NCBI GenBank assembly: GCA_965232465.1
Contig: OZ246977.1
Location: 1,736,001-1,800,000 of the forward strand
Length of the DNA: 64,000 bases
Direction: 5' to 3'
From: G965232465 sp965232465
GTDB lineage: Bacteria; Pseudomonadota; Alphaproteobacteria; JAQWUY01
Every line of letters starts with the position of its first letter. Within the stretch, counting starts at the first letter, position 1. A program made the position numbers and the translations under genes. Below, one piece after another: positions 62,150 to 64,000 of the stretch. The notes below the pieces were generated by a model. It saw only the letters and a list, made by a program, of their open reading frames with translations, ran no database searches and was not told the origin of the DNA.

Positions 62150-64000
62150 ATGAAACTGAAAAAATCTTTATGGGCAACGGCTAGTGTTATTGTACTGGCA
62201 TATACAACACCTGTATTCACCGATGATACGGACAAAGTGGTAAACGCCACCGGTAATATGTTTATGGATACTATTAACAAAACAGGGTTTTTTGAATGGA
62301 TAAGTGGCGGGATCGGCTATACAGATAAAACCCTAAATTGGGATATTACCGCTTTTAGCAACCTGCGGGAGACAAAAGATACCGTCACATATTTACAAAC
62401 TTCTTATAATCGGCAGAAATCGGTGAATCGATTAAACTTGGGACTGGGCTATCGCAAACTTATCGATACAACGGCTACCCCGTTAATTGTTGGGGTCAAT
62501 GCGTTTTTTGATACGAAGGATGGGACGAAGAATATACTTGCTTTTAAGGCATCGGACACCTTCCAACGGTTTAGTGTAGGGGCGGAACTGAAAACCGCAC
62601 GGTTTGACATGGCGGCAAACCTATATCGTCGTATTGGCAATAATATTATCAATGATAAAAAGGTATTACACGGTTGGGATATAACCGCTAAGGGCAGTAT
62701 TCCCAATTATGAACAGCTATCTGTGGGGGTGGGGACCTATAGATTCGACGGGGTTGAGGATACAGTTGTTAGGGGCAATAAATTGATTGCCGAATTTACC
62801 CCCAATGCTATGATAACAGTGCGGGGCGAATATGACAAACCCAATGGCGAATCGGCACAGACCGATATATCGGTCGATTTTAAACTGGCATTTAATAAAA
62901 GTATACAAGACCAGTTACAATCCGCCTCTGTATCCGCTACAGATGCCGTATGGCACAAACGCTATGACAAGGTCGAGCGGCACTATGATATTAAAACAGC
63001 GGAGGTCGATACGACCAAACCTGTGGGCAATACTGTACAGTCCGCTGATATACAAGACAGCACGGGCGATAAAACAGTCCGCAGTGGCGATGGTACGACG
63101 CAAGATTCTGCATATGCTTTAACCAGTGGCAAAACATATGCTATCGATGCCTTTATTGGCAATGTACCAAGTGGGGTAACGCCCACTGTCAACGCAGAAA
63201 TTGTGGGTAGTGGTACCAGTGGCACAGATTTTCAATTTAAGAATGGATCGACAAATATCGGTATTGCCGATGTAAAATATACCAGTACACTGGAAGATAA
63301 AGCAGGTGCGGGGGAAGTTACCCTAAAACTGACCTATACAGCAGATGGCTTTAACCCTTATGAAGTGTTTATCAAAACACAAGGCAACCCAACAATTGGT
63401 AGCATACTGTCGGATTCGGATAAAGCGAGTAACGATATTAAGGGCGGGAATGGTACCAGCCAAGCCACTGCGTATACCTTAACAAATACAAAGATATATA
63501 ATGTAAGTACATTTGTTGGTACTGTACCAAATGGGGTAACGCCGACTGTTAAAGCAGAGGTTGTCGGCAGTGGTACCAGTGGCACAGATTTTCAATTTAA
63601 GAATGGGGCGACAAATATCGATGTTACCAATGTAACATATACCAGTACACTGGAAGATAAAGCAGGTGCGGGGGAAGTTACCCTAAAACTGACCTATACA
63701 GCAGATGGCTTTAACCCTTATGAAGTGTTTATCAAAACACAAGCCAACCCAACAATTGGCAGCGTCCTGTCCGATTCGGATAAAGCGAGTAACGATATTA
63801 AGGGCGGGAATGGTAGCAGCCAAGCCACTGCGTATACCTTAACAAATACAAAGATATATAATGTAAGTACATTTGTTGGTACTGTACCAAATGGGGTAAT
63901 GCCGACTGTTAAAGCAGAGGTTGTCGGCAGTGGTACCAGTGGCACAGATTTCCAATTTAAGAATGGGTCAACGAATATCGGCGTTAGTGTTGCCACCTAT
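62150..64000 (+). CDS. Inverse autotransporter (intimin/invasin-like), 5' part
   Basis: The reading frame is open from ATG 62150 to the window end (617 codons, no stop). Signal peptide (MKLKKSLWATASVIVLAYTT), then an inverse-autotransporter beta-domain (about residues 45-270): alternating strands such as RLNLGLGYRKLID, PLIVGVNAFFDTKDG, RFSVGAELKTARFDMAANLYRR and SVGVGTYRFDG. From about residue 293 come Ig-like passenger units. In this protein type the barrel sits in the outer membrane and the C-terminal passenger is exposed outside. A likely adhesin. Ribosome binding site AGAGG, 9 nt before the ATG, is in the leader stem. Confidence 0.8.
   Translation, partial: MKLKKSLWATASVIVLAYTTPVFTDDTDKVVNATGNMFMDTINKTGFFEWISGGIGYTDKTLNWDITAFSNLRETKDTVTYLQTSYNRQKSVNRLNLGLGYRKLIDTTATPLIVGVNAFFDTKDGTKNILAFKASDTFQRFSVGAELKTARFDMAANLYRRIGNNIINDKKVLHGWDITAKGSIPNYEQLSVGVGTYRFDGVEDTVVRGNKLIAEFTPNAMITVRGEYDKPNGESAQTDISVDFKLAFNKSIQDQLQSASVSATDAVWHKRYDKVERHYDIKTAEVDTTKPVGNTVQSADIQDSTGDKTVRSGDGTTQDSAYALTSGKTYAIDAFIGNVPSGVTPTVNAEIVGSGTSGTDFQFKNGSTNIGIADVKYTSTLEDKAGAGEVTLKLTYTADGFNPYEVFIKTQGNPTIGSILSDSDKASNDIKGGNGTSQATAYTLTNTKIYNVSTFVGTVPNGVTPTVKAEVVGSGTSGTDFQFKNGATNIDVTNVTYTSTLEDKAGAGEVTLKLTYTADGFNPYEVFIKTQANPTIGSVLSDSDKASNDIKGGNGSSQATAYTLTNTKIYNVSTFVGTVPNGVMPTVKAEVVGSGTSGTDFQFKNGSTNIGVSVATY
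63029..64000 (+). repeat. 360-bp (120-residue) passenger repeats
   Basis: The segment starting GGTACCAGTGGCACAGATTT recurs at about 63212, 63572 and 63932, a period of 360 bp. Boundaries near CCAACAATTGG fall at 63389 and 63749. Units 2 and 3 are almost identical, and unit 1 is more diverged in its first half. The third unit runs off the window, so the copy number is unknown. Confidence 0.85.

Overview
The window is a stretch of bacterial chromosome, moderately AT-rich, with dense operons and sigma70-type promoters (TTGACA-N17-TATAAT class). It is most likely from an alphaproteobacterium. The housekeeping order dapA-smpB-rpoZ-rsh-acpS-lepB-rnc-era, the rpmH-rnpA-yidC-engB-argB block and the dapD/dapE pair fit that class, and so do the many solute-binding-protein transporters (Liv, two TctABC systems, a sugar ABC system, PhnCDE). 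A giant ankyrin protein, an inverse autotransporter and L-fucose catabolism suggest a host- or particle-associated life. I cannot place it below class from sequence alone.

Layout. 1-3.4 kb: liv branched-chain amino-acid ABC transporter (livGFHM, minus). 3.8-9.9 kb: a defence/toxin cluster with a zeta-toxin-like kinase and a 40-codon overlapping partner, McrBC, a GntR-family regulator coupled to mcrC, and a RelE/XRE toxin-antitoxin pair that interrupts a duplicated gene end. 9.95-20.4 kb (minus): two full tripartite tricarboxylate transporters with a DUF6282-like hydrolase, a 3-hydroxyisobutyrate-dehydrogenase-like enzyme, an aminotransferase and a beta-propeller protein. Both transporter operons start with the same promoter and operator design. 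20.7-31.5 kb: an IclR regulator plus a complete non-phosphorylative L-fucose pathway with its ABC importer and mutarotase. 31.9-36.8 kb: a 1,620-residue protein with an N-terminal sigma70 region 1.1 joined to 44 ankyrin units of exactly 102 bp each. 36.8-53.2 kb (minus): housekeeping genes for lysine/DAP, arginine, membrane insertion, RNA processing, repair and the stringent response. 53.3-57.8 kb: hemH, a small membrane protein, an aldo/keto reductase, tRNA-Glu and recQ. 58-61.5 kb (minus): phnDCEE. 61.5-64 kb: a structured leader and the first 617 codons of an inverse autotransporter that runs off the window.

How it fits together. The fucose genes cover every step from import and mutarotation to cleavage, with shared TTTACATATAA motifs near the regulator and both gene blocks. 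The two Tct operons share an 18-bp perfect palindrome just upstream of -35 and a second TGTATACA core 73-74 bp downstream, so one regulator, probably the GntR protein at 8457, likely controls both. The most unusual items are the sigma1.1-ankyrin fusion and the leader of the inverse autotransporter, where an 11-bp perfect stem would bury the ribosome binding site. All functions are assigned by reading protein motifs. No database search was run.
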